Made by a program: the position numbers and the translations under genes. The notes under the pieces are model-generated. The model saw only the letters and a list, made by a program, of their open reading frames with translations. It searched no databases and was not told the origin of the DNA. A stretch of DNA of 64,000 bases from Streptomyces sp. Je 1-369 (GTDB lineage Bacteria > Actinomycetota > Actinomycetes > Streptomycetales > Streptomycetaceae): contig NZ_CP101750.1 of assembly GCF_026810505.1 (NCBI RefSeq), positions 1,517,448 through 1,581,447 of the forward strand, given 5' to 3'. Positions 51,369-59,386 of the stretch are shown here, piece by piece; the stretch's first letter is position 1, and each line of letters opens with the position of its first letter.

Positions 51369-52265
51369 ATGGGCGTGAGCACCGCAACGGCACTGGCCGA
51401 GGAGTTCGAGTCCCACCGCCCCCGGATGTTCGGCCTTGCCTACCGCATACTCGGCTCCGCGCAGGAGGCGGAGGACGCCGTGCAGGACGCGTACCTGCGG
51501 TGGAACGGCACCCGCCGCGAGGACATCGAACAGCCCGCCGCCTGGCTGGCCAAGACCGTCACGAACCTCTGCCTGAACCGGCTGACCTCGGCCCGCGCCC
51601 GCCGTGAGCAGTACGTGGGCACCTGGCTGCCGGAGCCGGTCATCACCTCCGGCGGCACGCTGGGGCCGCTGGAGTCCGCGGAGCAGCGGGAGGCGGTCTC
51701 GATGGCCCTGCTCGTCCTCCTGGAGCGGCTGACGCCCAGGGAGCGCGCGGTCTACGTGCTGCGGGAGGCCTTCTCGTACAGCCACCGGGAGATCGCGGGC
51801 GTCCTCGACGCGAGCGAGGCGGGCTGCCGCCAGCTGTACCGCAGGGCGGCCAGGGCGGTCGCCGACGCGCGGCCCCGCTTCGCGCCGGGGCACGAGCTGC
51901 GGCAGCGGTTCGTCGAGTCGTTCGTCGCCGCGGCCCGCGAGGGCGATGTCGTCGGCCTGGAGAAGATACTGGCCAGGGACGTCACGTGGTGGGGCGACGG
52001 CGGCGGCAAGGTCGCCGCGGCGGCCACGCCGATCCTCGGGCGCGACAACGTCCTGCGGTTCCTGGCGGGCATCACGGCGAAGTTCGGGTCCGCCGAGGTT
52101 TCGTACGCCGAGGTCAACGGCGCGCCCGCGATGGTCATGCGGACGGCGGGACATCTGACGGCCGTCGCCTCGTTCGAAGGGGGCGACGGGGTCGTCACCG
52201 GGGTACGGTCGGTCGTCAATCCGGACAAGCTGGCGTTCGTGGAACGCCAGTTGACCGCCGCATGA
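51369..52265 (+). CDS. ECF sigma factor of the SigJ/ECF41 type
   Basis: 298 residues from ATG 51369 (a GTG at 51375 is the alternative). Sigma region 2 (residues about 10-75) has LAYRILGSAQEAEDAVQDAYLRW, and region 4 (about 125-175) has LTPRERAVYVLREAFSYSHREIAGVLDASEAGCRQLYRRA. A C-terminal SnoaL-like extension (about 190-298) contains DGGGK, VAAAATPILGRDNVLRFLAG and NPDKLAFV, the regulatory tail of ECF41 factors. ECF41 sigma factors have no anti-sigma factor and control the adjacent COE gene (here an NAD-binding epimerase/reductase, 16 bp on). Both genes form an operon. Confidence 0.93.
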   Translation: MGVSTATALAEEFESHRPRMFGLAYRILGSAQEAEDAVQDAYLRWNGTRREDIEQPAAWLAKTVTNLCLNRLTSARARREQYVGTWLPEPVITSGGTLGPLESAEQREAVSMALLVLLERLTPRERAVYVLREAFSYSHREIAGVLDASEAGCRQLYRRAARAVADARPRFAPGHELRQRFVESFVAAAREGDVVGLEKILARDVTWWGDGGGKVAAAATPILGRDNVLRFLAGITAKFGSAEVSYAEVNGAPAMVMRTAGHLTAVASFEGGDGVVTGVRSVVNPDKLAFVERQLTAA

Positions 52266-52281
52266 CGACGAAGGAGCTGTG

Positions 52282-53031
52282 ATGAGCACGATCCTGGTGA
52301 CCGGTGGTACGGGAACCCTCGGCCGCCTCGTGACCGAGCGGCTGCGCGCGGACGGTCACGAGGTACGGGTACTCAGCCGCCACACCCAGCCCTACGCCGT
52401 CGACCTGCGCGAGGGCACGGGCCTGGACGCGGCCGTGACCGGCGTGGACGTGATCGTACACTGCGCGACCACGCCGCGCGGCGGTGACGAGCGTGCCGCC
52501 CGGAACCTGATCGCCGCGGCCGGGAAGGCGGGCGTCGCCCATCTGGTCTACATCTCGATCGTCGGCATCGACCGGGTGCCGCTCGGCTACTACAAGTCGA
52601 AGCTCGCGGTCGAACGGCTGGTCGAGGAGTCCGGGCTCGGCTGGACCGTGCTGCGGACCACGCAGTTCCACGATCTGGTCCTGCGGATCATGGAGGCCTC
52701 GGCGAAGCTTCCCGTCATGCTGCTGCCCGGTGGGGTCAGCGACCAGCCGATCGAGGTCGGCGAGGTCGCGGACCGCCTGGCGCAGCTGGCGGCGGCGCCT
52801 CCGGCGGGGCGCGTCGACGACATGGGAGGCCCCGAGGTCCGCACCTTCCCCGACCTGGCCCGCGCCTACCTGCGGGCGAGCGGGAAGCGGCGCCGGGTGC
52901 TGCCGGTGCGGCTCGCGGGCCGCACGTACCGTGCGGCGCGGGCGGGCGGCCATCTGACACCGGACCGGGCCGTGGGCAAGGGGACGTTCGAGGAGTATCT
53001 GGCGGTGCGGTCCGGGGGCGTACGGAGGTGA
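52282..53031 (+). CDS. NAD(P)-binding SDR/NmrA-like protein, ECF41 partner
   Basis: 249 residues from ATG 52282 (AAGGAG 5 nt upstream). Rossmann start TILVTGGTGTLGRLVTERL, VVIVHCATTPRG-type strand, HLVYISIVGIDRVPLGYYKSKLAVE with the YxxxK pair, and a C-terminal substrate cap. It is the epimerase/oxidoreductase type that ECF41 sigma factors regulate. The substrate is unknown. It is convergent with the ROK gene downstream. Confidence 0.9.
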   Translation: MSTILVTGGTGTLGRLVTERLRADGHEVRVLSRHTQPYAVDLREGTGLDAAVTGVDVIVHCATTPRGGDERAARNLIAAAGKAGVAHLVYISIVGIDRVPLGYYKSKLAVERLVEESGLGWTVLRTTQFHDLVLRIMEASAKLPVMLLPGGVSDQPIEVGEVADRLAQLAAAPPAGRVDDMGGPEVRTFPDLARAYLRASGKRRRVLPVRLAGRTYRAARAGGHLTPDRAVGKGTFEEYLAVRSGGVRR

Positions 53032-53062
53032 GGCGGGCTCGGAGCCGCGGTTGCACGAGCTG

Positions 53063-54238
53063 TCAGTGACCCGACCGCGGTCCGAACAGCTCGTCCTGCG
53101 CCGCGTCCCGTGCCGCGAGCAGCGCGCCCCGCAGCACCGCGGCCCCGCCCAGCGTGCCGGCCCGCACCTCCGTGCGCAGGGGCGACATGGCGGCGACGCG
53201 GTTCGTGACCCGGGCGGCGAGCTCGGCGCCGCCCGCGCGGCCCACCTCACCGCCGAGGACCACGCAGCCGGGGTCGAGGATCGCGGCCATCGCCGCCGCC
53301 CCGACGGCCACCCGGTCGGCGGCGGCGTCCAGGAACGCGTCCTCGCCGGTCTCGACCGCGCGCCGCACCACGTCGGCGCCTGACATGCCGGGCTCCAGGA
53401 TGCCGTGCTCCGCGCCGAGTTCGCGCAGGGCCGCCGCGCAGGCCAGCGTGTGGAAGCCGCCCTCGCAGCTGGTGGCCGACGGCAGGGTGCTCGTGCCCGG
53501 CACCGGCAGGAACCCGATCTCACCGGCGCCGCCCGACGCGCCCCTGCGCAGCACGCCGTCGAGCACGACCGCGGCGCCGACGCCGTCGCCGAGCCAGAGC
53601 AGCACGAACGTGTCGCGGTCGTGCGCGGCGCCGTCCCTGCGTTCGGCGCGCGCCGCGAGGTTGGTCTCGTTCTCCACGAGGACGCGGGCGCCGAGCCGCT
53701 CGTGGAGGGTGCCCGCGAGGTGGCGGTGCCAGGCGGGCAGCGAGGACGTGTCGTGCAGGTCGCCGGTGGCGGGGTCGATGAGACCCGGGGCGCCGATGCC
53801 GACGGTGTGCAGGCGCTGCACACCGCCCTCTTGGGCCGTGCGCTCGACGAGGGCGACGGCGCGCTCGACGGCGGGTCCGGTGCCGGTGCTGTCTCCGATG
53901 GGCGCGGAGGCCTCGGCGAGGACCGCGCCGAGCAGGTCGGTGACGACGACGGAGACGCTCTCGGTGCGCACGTCGAGCGCGGCGAGGTGGGCGCGGTCGG
54001 CGACTATGCCGTACAGGCGGGCATTCGGGCCGCGTCGCTGGGCACCCGCCTCCCCGACGACCGTGATGAGCCCGGAGCCCTGGAGCCGCTCGACGAGATC
54101 GGCGACCGAGGGCCGCGACAGGCCGGTGAGCTGCTTCAACTGGTTCGCGGTGAGCGGCCCTTCGCTCTGCAGGAGCCCCAGCGCGAGCCGGTCGTTGATG
54201 GCTCGGGCGGTACTCGGTGAGGCAGGCGACACAGGCAT
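53063..54238 (-). CDS. ROK-family transcriptional repressor
   Basis: 391 residues from ATG 54238 (GGGAGGATCC upstream). An N-terminal MarR-like winged HTH (LGLLQSEGPLTANQLKQLTGLSRPSVADLVERL) is followed by a ROK sugar-kinase-like domain: VVVTDLLGAV, ALVERTAQEGG, IGAPGLIDPATG, VLVENETNLAA, FVLLWLGDGVGAAVVLDG, GASGGAGEIGF. It has the zinc-type GTST/CEGG segment and no intact phosphotransfer site is obvious, as usual for repressors. It is divergent from an MFS transporter with an inverted repeat between them, and probably represses that transporter in response to a sugar or related ligand. Confidence 0.94.
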   Translation of the reverse strand: MPVSPASPSTARAINDRLALGLLQSEGPLTANQLKQLTGLSRPSVADLVERLQGSGLITVVGEAGAQRRGPNARLYGIVADRAHLAALDVRTESVSVVVTDLLGAVLAEASAPIGDSTGTGPAVERAVALVERTAQEGGVQRLHTVGIGAPGLIDPATGDLHDTSSLPAWHRHLAGTLHERLGARVLVENETNLAARAERRDGAAHDRDTFVLLWLGDGVGAAVVLDGVLRRGASGGAGEIGFLPVPGTSTLPSATSCEGGFHTLACAAALRELGAEHGILEPGMSGADVVRRAVETGEDAFLDAAADRVAVGAAAMAAILDPGCVVLGGEVGRAGGAELAARVTNRVAAMSPLRTEVRAGTLGGAAVLRGALLAARDAAQDELFGPRSGH

Positions 54239-54268
54239 GGCCGGATCCTCCCACAGGAATCTTCTATT

Positions 54269-54289
54269 TATCAGGCAGGGTTCCTGATA
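54269..54289. promoter_or_regulatory. Inverted repeat between ROK and MFS genes, probable operator
   Basis: TATCAGG (54269-54275) and CCTGATA (54283-54289) with a 7-bp centre. CAGGAA (54254-54259) and TTCCTG (54281-54286) form a second, overlapping symmetry. It lies in the divergent promoter region. Confidence 0.65.
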
Positions 54290-54335
54290 GTTTACGTCGC
54301 CGGATCGAGTCAGCACGCGGGAGGGGCGGAGCGGA

Positions 54336-55547
54336 ATGAGTGAAGTGGTCTACGACAAACAGCGGTTGAAGCGGGCGCGGCTCGCCGTCGCGGCCGTGTT
54401 CTGCGTGCACGGCGCGGTCGCCGGATCCTTCGCGACCCGGGTCCCCTGGATCCAGGACCACGCCGACGTCAGCGCGGGCATGCTCGGCCTCGCCCTGGCC
54501 TTCCCCGCGATCGGCGCGTCCGTCGCGATGCCGCTGGCGAGCCGGATCAGCCACCGCTTCGGGGCCCGCACCGCGCTGCGCGGCCTCCTCGTCATGTGGA
54601 CGCTCGCGCTGGTCCTGCCCTCCCTCGCGCCGAACCTGCCCACGCTCTGCCTGGCGCTCTTCGTGTACGGCGCGACCTCCGGCATGTCCGACGTGACGAT
54701 GAACGCGCTCGGCGTCGAGACCGAGTCCCGCATGCGGAAGTCGATCATGTCGGGGCTGCACGGCATGTGGAGCGTCGGCGCCCTGATCGGCTCCGCGGCG
54801 GGCACGGTCGCAGCCCACCTCGGCTCGGACGCCCGCCTGCACCACGCGCTGGCCGCCGCCACGCTGACCGCGCTCGGCCTCGTCGCCTGCCAGGGCGTCC
54901 TCGACCTGCAACCGGAGCCCGAGGAGGAGGCGCCGCCGCGGTTCTCGCTGCCGCCCAAGTCGGCGCTGCTCATCGGCGCCGTCGGCTTCTGCGCGGTCTT
55001 CGCGGAGGGCGCGAGCCTGGACTGGTCGGCGGTCTACCTGCGAGACGTCCTGGACACGTCGGCCGGTGTCGCCGCCGCCTCCACCACGGGCTTCACGCTC
55101 ACCATGGCCGTCGCACGGCTCGCGGGCGACGCGGTGGTCAACCGGTTCGGCGCGGTGCGCACGGTCCGGGCCGGTGGCGTCCTCGCGGCGGTCGGCGGGC
55201 TCCTCGTCGTCCTCGCCACGCATCCCGTGATGGCCATGGGCGGGTTCGCGCTGATGGGCCTCGGCATCGCGGTCGTGGTGCCGCTCGCCTTCGCCGCGGC
55301 CGGGCACAGCGGCCCCAACCCCAGCCAGGCCATCGCCGGTGTCGCCACCATCACGTACACCTCCAGCCTCATCGCCCCCTCCGCGATCGGCGCCCTCGCG
55401 CAGGCGACGAGCCTCGTGGCCTCCTTCGGCCTGGTGACGCTGCTCGCCTGCGGCCTCACGGTCTTCGCGGGCGTCCTGCGCACGGGTGGCCGCAAGGCGG
55501 CGCAGGCCGCACCCGCGGACGTGACGGCGCCCGGACCGAGGTCCTGA
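54336..55547 (+). CDS. MFS transporter regulated by the ROK repressor
   Basis: 403 residues from ATG 54336 (GGAGCGG region upstream). Twelve hydrophobic segments; MFS motif A variant RISHRFGARTALRGLL; SIMSGLHGMWSVGALIGSAAGTVA is typical of the YbjJ-type/sugar-like MFS group. A hydrophilic central loop (LDLQPEPEEEAPPRF) separates the halves. The divergent ROK gene and operator make a sugar, aminosugar or glycoside the likely substrate. Confidence 0.88.
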   Translation: MSEVVYDKQRLKRARLAVAAVFCVHGAVAGSFATRVPWIQDHADVSAGMLGLALAFPAIGASVAMPLASRISHRFGARTALRGLLVMWTLALVLPSLAPNLPTLCLALFVYGATSGMSDVTMNALGVETESRMRKSIMSGLHGMWSVGALIGSAAGTVAAHLGSDARLHHALAAATLTALGLVACQGVLDLQPEPEEEAPPRFSLPPKSALLIGAVGFCAVFAEGASLDWSAVYLRDVLDTSAGVAAASTTGFTLTMAVARLAGDAVVNRFGAVRTVRAGGVLAAVGGLLVVLATHPVMAMGGFALMGLGIAVVVPLAFAAAGHSGPNPSQAIAGVATITYTSSLIAPSAIGALAQATSLVASFGLVTLLACGLTVFAGVLRTGGRKAAQAAPADVTAPGPRS

Positions 55548-55644
55548 CCGGCGGGGCCGTACTTACGTCGCATTAACATGGCGTCGATCATTTCCGGCCA
55601 TCAGGACCGGCCCCGGTTCGGCGCACAGAAAGCGACTACTCACC

Positions 55645-57033
55645 ATGGATCTCGGCGTGCGCTGGAAGCTGCACGGCGACGGGCGCACCCCCGCGCCCGG
55701 AGCCGTCGTCCGTCCCGACGAGCGGCTCTCCTGGCCGCGCACCTTCGGGCTCGGCGCCCAGCACGTGGTCGCCATGTTCGGGGCGTCCTTCGTGGCCCCC
55801 GTGCTCATGGGCCTCGACCCCAACCTCGCGATCATGATGTCGGGCGTCGCCACCGTCATCTTCCTGCTCGCCACGCGCGGCCGGGTGCCCAGCTATCTGG
55901 GCTGCTCGCTCTCCTTCGTGGGCGTCGCCGCGGTCATCCGCGCGCAGGGCGGCTCCAGCGCGACGGTGACCGGCGCGGTCTTCGTCGTCGGCGGCGCGCT
56001 GTTCCTGGTGGGCCTCGCCGTGCAGAAGTTCGGGGCGCGGATCATCCACGCCGCGATGCCACCGATCGTGACCGGCGCGGTCGTCATGCTGATCGGCTTC
56101 AACCTGGCGCCGGTGACGGCGTCGACGTACTGGCCGCAGGACCAGTGGACGGCGCTCATGGTGATGCTGTTCACCGGCCTCGCCGTGGTGTGCCTGCGCG
56201 GCTTCTGGTCGCGCATCGCGATCTTCATGGGCCTGATCTTCGGGTACGGCATCTCCTGGGTCCTCGACCAGGTCTTCGGCAAGATCCACTCGGCGGACGC
56301 GTCGGGCAAGGTCGTCGACCACTGGCGCCTGGACCTGTCCGCGGTGGGCGACGCCGACTGGATCGGCCTGCCGTCGTTCCACGCGCCGAGCTTCGAGTGG
56401 TCGGCGATCCTCGTGGCGCTGCCCGTCGTCATCGCGCTGATCGCCGAGAACGCGGGTCACGTGAAGGCCGTCGGCGAGATGACCGGCGACAACCTCGACG
56501 ACAAGCTCGGCACGGCGATCTCCGCCGACGGCGCCGCCTCCATGCTCTCCACCGCGGTCGGCGGCCCTCCCAACACCACGTACTCCGAGAACATCGGCGT
56601 GATGGCCGCGACCCGCGTCTACTCCACGGCCGCGTACTGGGCGGCGGCCTGCTTCGCCCTGCTCTTCGGCCTCTGCCCCAAGTTCGGCGCGGTCGTGGCC
56701 GCCATCCCCGGCGGCGTGCTCGGCGGCATCACCGTCATCCTGTACGGCATGATCGGCCTGCTCGGCGCCCAGATCTGGATCAACGCCAAGGTCGACCTGC
56801 GCAACCCGCTGAACCTCGTACCGGCCGCCGCGGGCATCATCATCGGCGTCGGCGGCGTCTCCCTGAAGATCAGCGACAACTTCCAGCTGAGCGGTATCGC
56901 GCTCGGCACGATCGTCGTCATCACGGGCTACCACGTACTGCGTGCCTTCGCCCCCGCCCACCTCAAGTCGCAGGAACCACTGCTCGATTCGGGCACGTCG
57001 ACGTACGACGACGAGAACCGCGAGCGCTCCTGA
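55645..57033 (+). CDS. NCS2 uracil/xanthine permease
   Basis: 462 residues from ATG 55645. Fourteen hydrophobic segments. NCS2 signatures: LGAQHVVAMFGASFVAPVLMG at the N-terminus, the substrate-binding glutamate in VIALIAENAGHVKAV, and PNTTYSENIGVMAATRV, both conserved in UraA. It symports uracil or a related base with H+. It ends 200 bp before a drug-efflux gene. UraA versus xanthine specificity cannot be decided by eye. Confidence 0.94.
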   Translation: MDLGVRWKLHGDGRTPAPGAVVRPDERLSWPRTFGLGAQHVVAMFGASFVAPVLMGLDPNLAIMMSGVATVIFLLATRGRVPSYLGCSLSFVGVAAVIRAQGGSSATVTGAVFVVGGALFLVGLAVQKFGARIIHAAMPPIVTGAVVMLIGFNLAPVTASTYWPQDQWTALMVMLFTGLAVVCLRGFWSRIAIFMGLIFGYGISWVLDQVFGKIHSADASGKVVDHWRLDLSAVGDADWIGLPSFHAPSFEWSAILVALPVVIALIAENAGHVKAVGEMTGDNLDDKLGTAISADGAASMLSTAVGGPPNTTYSENIGVMAATRVYSTAAYWAAACFALLFGLCPKFGAVVAAIPGGVLGGITVILYGMIGLLGAQIWINAKVDLRNPLNLVPAAAGIIIGVGGVSLKISDNFQLSGIALGTIVVITGYHVLRAFAPAHLKSQEPLLDSGTSTYDDENRERS

Positions 57034-57038
57034 AACCG

Positions 57039-57069
57039 TTGGACGTGGTGCGTCACGCCTGATTAAGGT
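57039..57069 (+). promoter_or_regulatory. Leaderless promoter of the efflux-gene leader
   Basis: -35 TTGGAC (57039-57044), a 19-bp spacer and -10 TAAGGT (57064-57069), then 7 nt to the ATG at 57077, so the mRNA would start at the leader AUG. Confidence 0.6.
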
Positions 57070-57076
57070 GCGCACC

Positions 57077-57145
57077 ATGTCTTCCCCCGAGTCCGACAGA
57101 CTCACGCCACCGGTCGTCCGGTGGCTTCTCGCGCCACAGCGCTGA
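57077..57145 (+). CDS. Putative leader peptide of the MFS efflux gene (22 residues)
   Basis: MSSPESDRLTPPVVRWLLAP then QR and TGA, starting exactly where the predicted leaderless mRNA begins. Codons 11-17 cover one arm of an 8-bp hairpin. This arrangement resembles leader-ORF-controlled antibiotic resistance genes (erm, cat and, in Streptomyces, cmlR), where a ribosome stalled by an inhibitor frees the downstream message. It is too short for a homology call; the support is promoter position, stop codon and the flanking alternative structures. Confidence 0.5.
   Translation: MSSPESDRLTPPVVRWLLAPQR
57106..57125 (+). promoter_or_regulatory. Attenuator-like hairpin in the leader ORF, with an alternative partner
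   Basis: GCCACCGG (57106-57113) pairs with CCGGTGGC (57118-57125), loop TCGT. A second CCACCGG copy at 57171-57177 can instead pair with 57118-57124. Separately, CTCCGC (57155-57160) is complementary to the GCGGAG ribosome site of the efflux gene (57221-57226). Mutually exclusive pairing of this kind is expected for attenuation. Confidence 0.5.
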
Positions 57146-57233
57146 CGTGCCGGCCTCCGCGCCGCCGCCGCCACCGGATCACCGCCCCGTGCCCTGATCC
57201 TTTCGATCCACATCGTGGTTGCGGAGTCCTGCT

Positions 57234-58454
57234 GTGCCCTTTGCCCTGTACCTCCTCGGGCTTGCCGTTTTCGCGCAAGGAACCTCCGAGTTCATGCTGT
57301 CGGGACTGATCCCCGACATCGCGCGCGACCTGTCCGTCACCGTTCCGGCCGCGGGCCATCTGACCTCGGCGTTCGCCGTGGGAATGATCGTCGGCGCGCC
57401 GCTCATGGCCCTTCTGAGCCGCCGCTTCTCGCGCCGGAGCGCGCTCCTGGTCTTCCTCGTCACCTTCCTGCTCGTCCATGTCGTCGGCGCGCTCACCACC
57501 AGCTTCGCCGTCCTCCTCGTGACCCGCGTCGTCGGCGCCCTCGCCAACGCGGGCTTCCTCGCCGTCGCGCTGGTCACCGCCACGAGCATGGTCGAGCCCG
57601 ACGCCAAAGGGCGCGCCACGTCCGCGCTGCTCGGCGGCGTGACCGTCGCCTGTGTCGCGGGAGTGCCCGCGGGCGCGCTGCTCGGCGAGGCGTGGGGCTG
57701 GCGCTCGGCGTTCTGGGCGGTGGCCCTGCTCTCGCTGCCCGCCCTGCTCGCCATCGCGCGGGCGGTACCGGCGGGGGCGCCCGAAACGGAGAAGACGAGT
57801 GCGGTCGGGGAGCTGCGCGCGCTGCGCGGTCCGCGGCTCGTGGTGACGCTGCTGCTCGGCGCGCTGGTCAACGGCGCGACGTTCTGCACGTTCACCTACC
57901 TCTCCCCCGTCGTCACCCACGTCACGGGTCTCGGCTCCGGCTGGGTCCCCGCGATGCTCGCGCTGTTCGGCGTCGGCTCCTTCGTCGGCGTCGGCGCGGC
58001 CGGGCGCCTCGCCGACGTACGGCCCATGCCGGTCCTGGTGTACGGCTCGCTCGCGCTGCTCGCCGGGTGGGTCCTGTTCGCGGTGACCGCGGCGCGTCCG
58101 GTGGCGGTGGTCGTGCTGGTGCTCGTCCAGGGGGCACTGTCGTTCGGGGTCGGTTCCACGCTGATCGCGCGGGCGCTGTACGCGGCGACCGAGGCGCCCC
58201 GTCTGGCGGGCGGGTTCGCGACGGCCGCGTTCAACGTGGGCGGCGCCCTCGGCCCGTGGCTCGGCGGCCTCGCGATCTCCGCGGGGCTCGGCTACCGCGC
58301 ACCGCTCTGGCTCAGCGCGGCGCTGGTGGCGGCTGCGCTGGTCGTGGGGGGTACGGCGCTCGGACTCGGCGGAAGGCACCCCGCGAGGGTTCCGCGTTCG
58401 GCTTCGACTTCGGCTTCGGCTGAGGGACTGGCCGAGTCCCGCGTCCACTCGTAG
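57234..58454 (+). CDS. Drug-efflux MFS transporter, Cml/Cmx (chloramphenicol-type) group
   Basis: 406 residues from GTG 57234 (GGAG 7 nt upstream; the in-frame TTG at 57219 has none). Twelve hydrophobic segments of the DHA1 group. The N-terminus FALYLLGLAVFAQGTSEFMLSGLIPDIARDL has the family ..GTSEFMLSGL.. segment; motif A is ALLSRRFSRRSALL and motif C AGVPAGALLGEAWGWR. It is close to Streptomyces chloramphenicol exporters (CmlR-type). The 5' region carries a short leader ORF and alternative hairpins, so expression may respond to ribosome-targeting drugs. Confidence 0.9.
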   Translation: MPFALYLLGLAVFAQGTSEFMLSGLIPDIARDLSVTVPAAGHLTSAFAVGMIVGAPLMALLSRRFSRRSALLVFLVTFLLVHVVGALTTSFAVLLVTRVVGALANAGFLAVALVTATSMVEPDAKGRATSALLGGVTVACVAGVPAGALLGEAWGWRSAFWAVALLSLPALLAIARAVPAGAPETEKTSAVGELRALRGPRLVVTLLLGALVNGATFCTFTYLSPVVTHVTGLGSGWVPAMLALFGVGSFVGVGAAGRLADVRPMPVLVYGSLALLAGWVLFAVTAARPVAVVVLVLVQGALSFGVGSTLIARALYAATEAPRLAGGFATAAFNVGGALGPWLGGLAISAGLGYRAPLWLSAALVAAALVVGGTALGLGGRHPARVPRSASTSASAEGLAESRVHS

Positions 58455-58584
58455 GCGTACGCGGGAGTGGGCGCGCCGCGCCGCGTCCACTCCCGCCCGC
58501 CCCGCACGCCGTCCGTTCCCTCGTTTCGGGGAAGCGTCCGGTGCGCTGGCGTCCGGGGCGGGTCCGGACTGGGAACCTGCCCCC

Positions 58585-59295
58585 ATGGCGCAGTTGGAGC
58601 GGTTCGCAGAGTTCAGGACCCCGGCCCGTGGGGCCGACGTCGACGGCGTGCTGGCGCGGATGCGGGCACTCGGCGCCGACTGGCCGCCGCGCGACGGGGT
58701 CGCCGTCTTCAACCGCGTCTACCTCACGGTGACGGAGGAGGTCGCCCGGCGCCTCGGCGAGGGCGCCTTCCCCGACGTACACGCGGCGACGACCCTGGCC
58801 GTCCGCTTCGCCGAGCGGTACCTCACGGCCGTCGACGCGGCGGCCGAGGGACACCGCCCGCCCGCCTGCTGGCGCCCGCTGTTCCAGTACCGCCGCCATC
58901 CCGGCATCCACCCCCTGCAGTTCGCACTCGCGGGCATCAACGCGCACATCGGGCACGATCTCGCCCTCGCCGTCGTGGACAGCTGCCGTGCGCTCGGGTG
59001 CGAACCGGCCGATCTGGAGGACGAGTTCGAGCGCGTGGGCGACTCGCTCGTCTCCCTGGAGGAGCGCATCCGCGAGGAGCTGATGCCCGGCCCCGACCTC
59101 CTCCAGGTCGGCGACCCGCTGACCCATCTGGCAGGTTCCTGGAGCTTGGAGCGGGCCAGGGACGGCGCCTGGGCGTCGGGGCGGGCCCTGTGGGCGCTGC
59201 GCGAATGCCCGGGCGTGGCGTCGGAGTTCGGCGAGCGGCTCGACGGGGCCGTGGGTCTGGTGGGCCGAATCCTGCTGACGCCGCTGCCGGACTGA
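58585..59295 (+). CDS. DUF5995-family protein
   Basis: 236 residues from ATG 58585. A helical protein: DGVAVFNRVYLTVTEEVARRL, TLAVRFAERYLTAVDAAAEG, CWRPLFQYRRHPGIHPLQFALAGINAHIGHDLALAVVDS. The His-rich FALAGINAHIGHDLALA block is the mark of DUF5995, with histidines that could bind metal. No signal or membrane helix. Function unknown. Confidence 0.88.
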   Translation: MAQLERFAEFRTPARGADVDGVLARMRALGADWPPRDGVAVFNRVYLTVTEEVARRLGEGAFPDVHAATTLAVRFAERYLTAVDAAAEGHRPPACWRPLFQYRRHPGIHPLQFALAGINAHIGHDLALAVVDSCRALGCEPADLEDEFERVGDSLVSLEERIREELMPGPDLLQVGDPLTHLAGSWSLERARDGAWASGRALWALRECPGVASEFGERLDGAVGLVGRILLTPLPD

Positions 59296-59315
59296 CGGCG
59301 ATCGTTGTACGTTGA

Positions 59316-59355
59316 AACGACCGTTCTCGACGTAGTAACGACCGTTCTTGACGTA
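59316..59355. repeat. Two AACGACCGTT palindromes in a 21-bp direct repeat
   Basis: ACGACCGTTCTCGACGTA (59317-59334) and ACGACCGTTCTTGACGTA (59338-59355) differ at one base and start 21 bp apart, i.e. two helical turns. Each is preceded by an A that completes the AACG-AC-CGTT palindrome. It lies just upstream of the F420-dependent oxidoreductase gene. Confidence 0.75.
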
Positions 59356-59386
59356 CCCGATGTACCCGACGCAAAGGAGTACCGGT

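Noticed and set aside
54256..54282. A second sigma-R promoter (GGAAT-N19-GTT)
   Set aside because: The spacer is longer than the N18 consensus and it overlaps a palindrome; kept only as a low-interest note.
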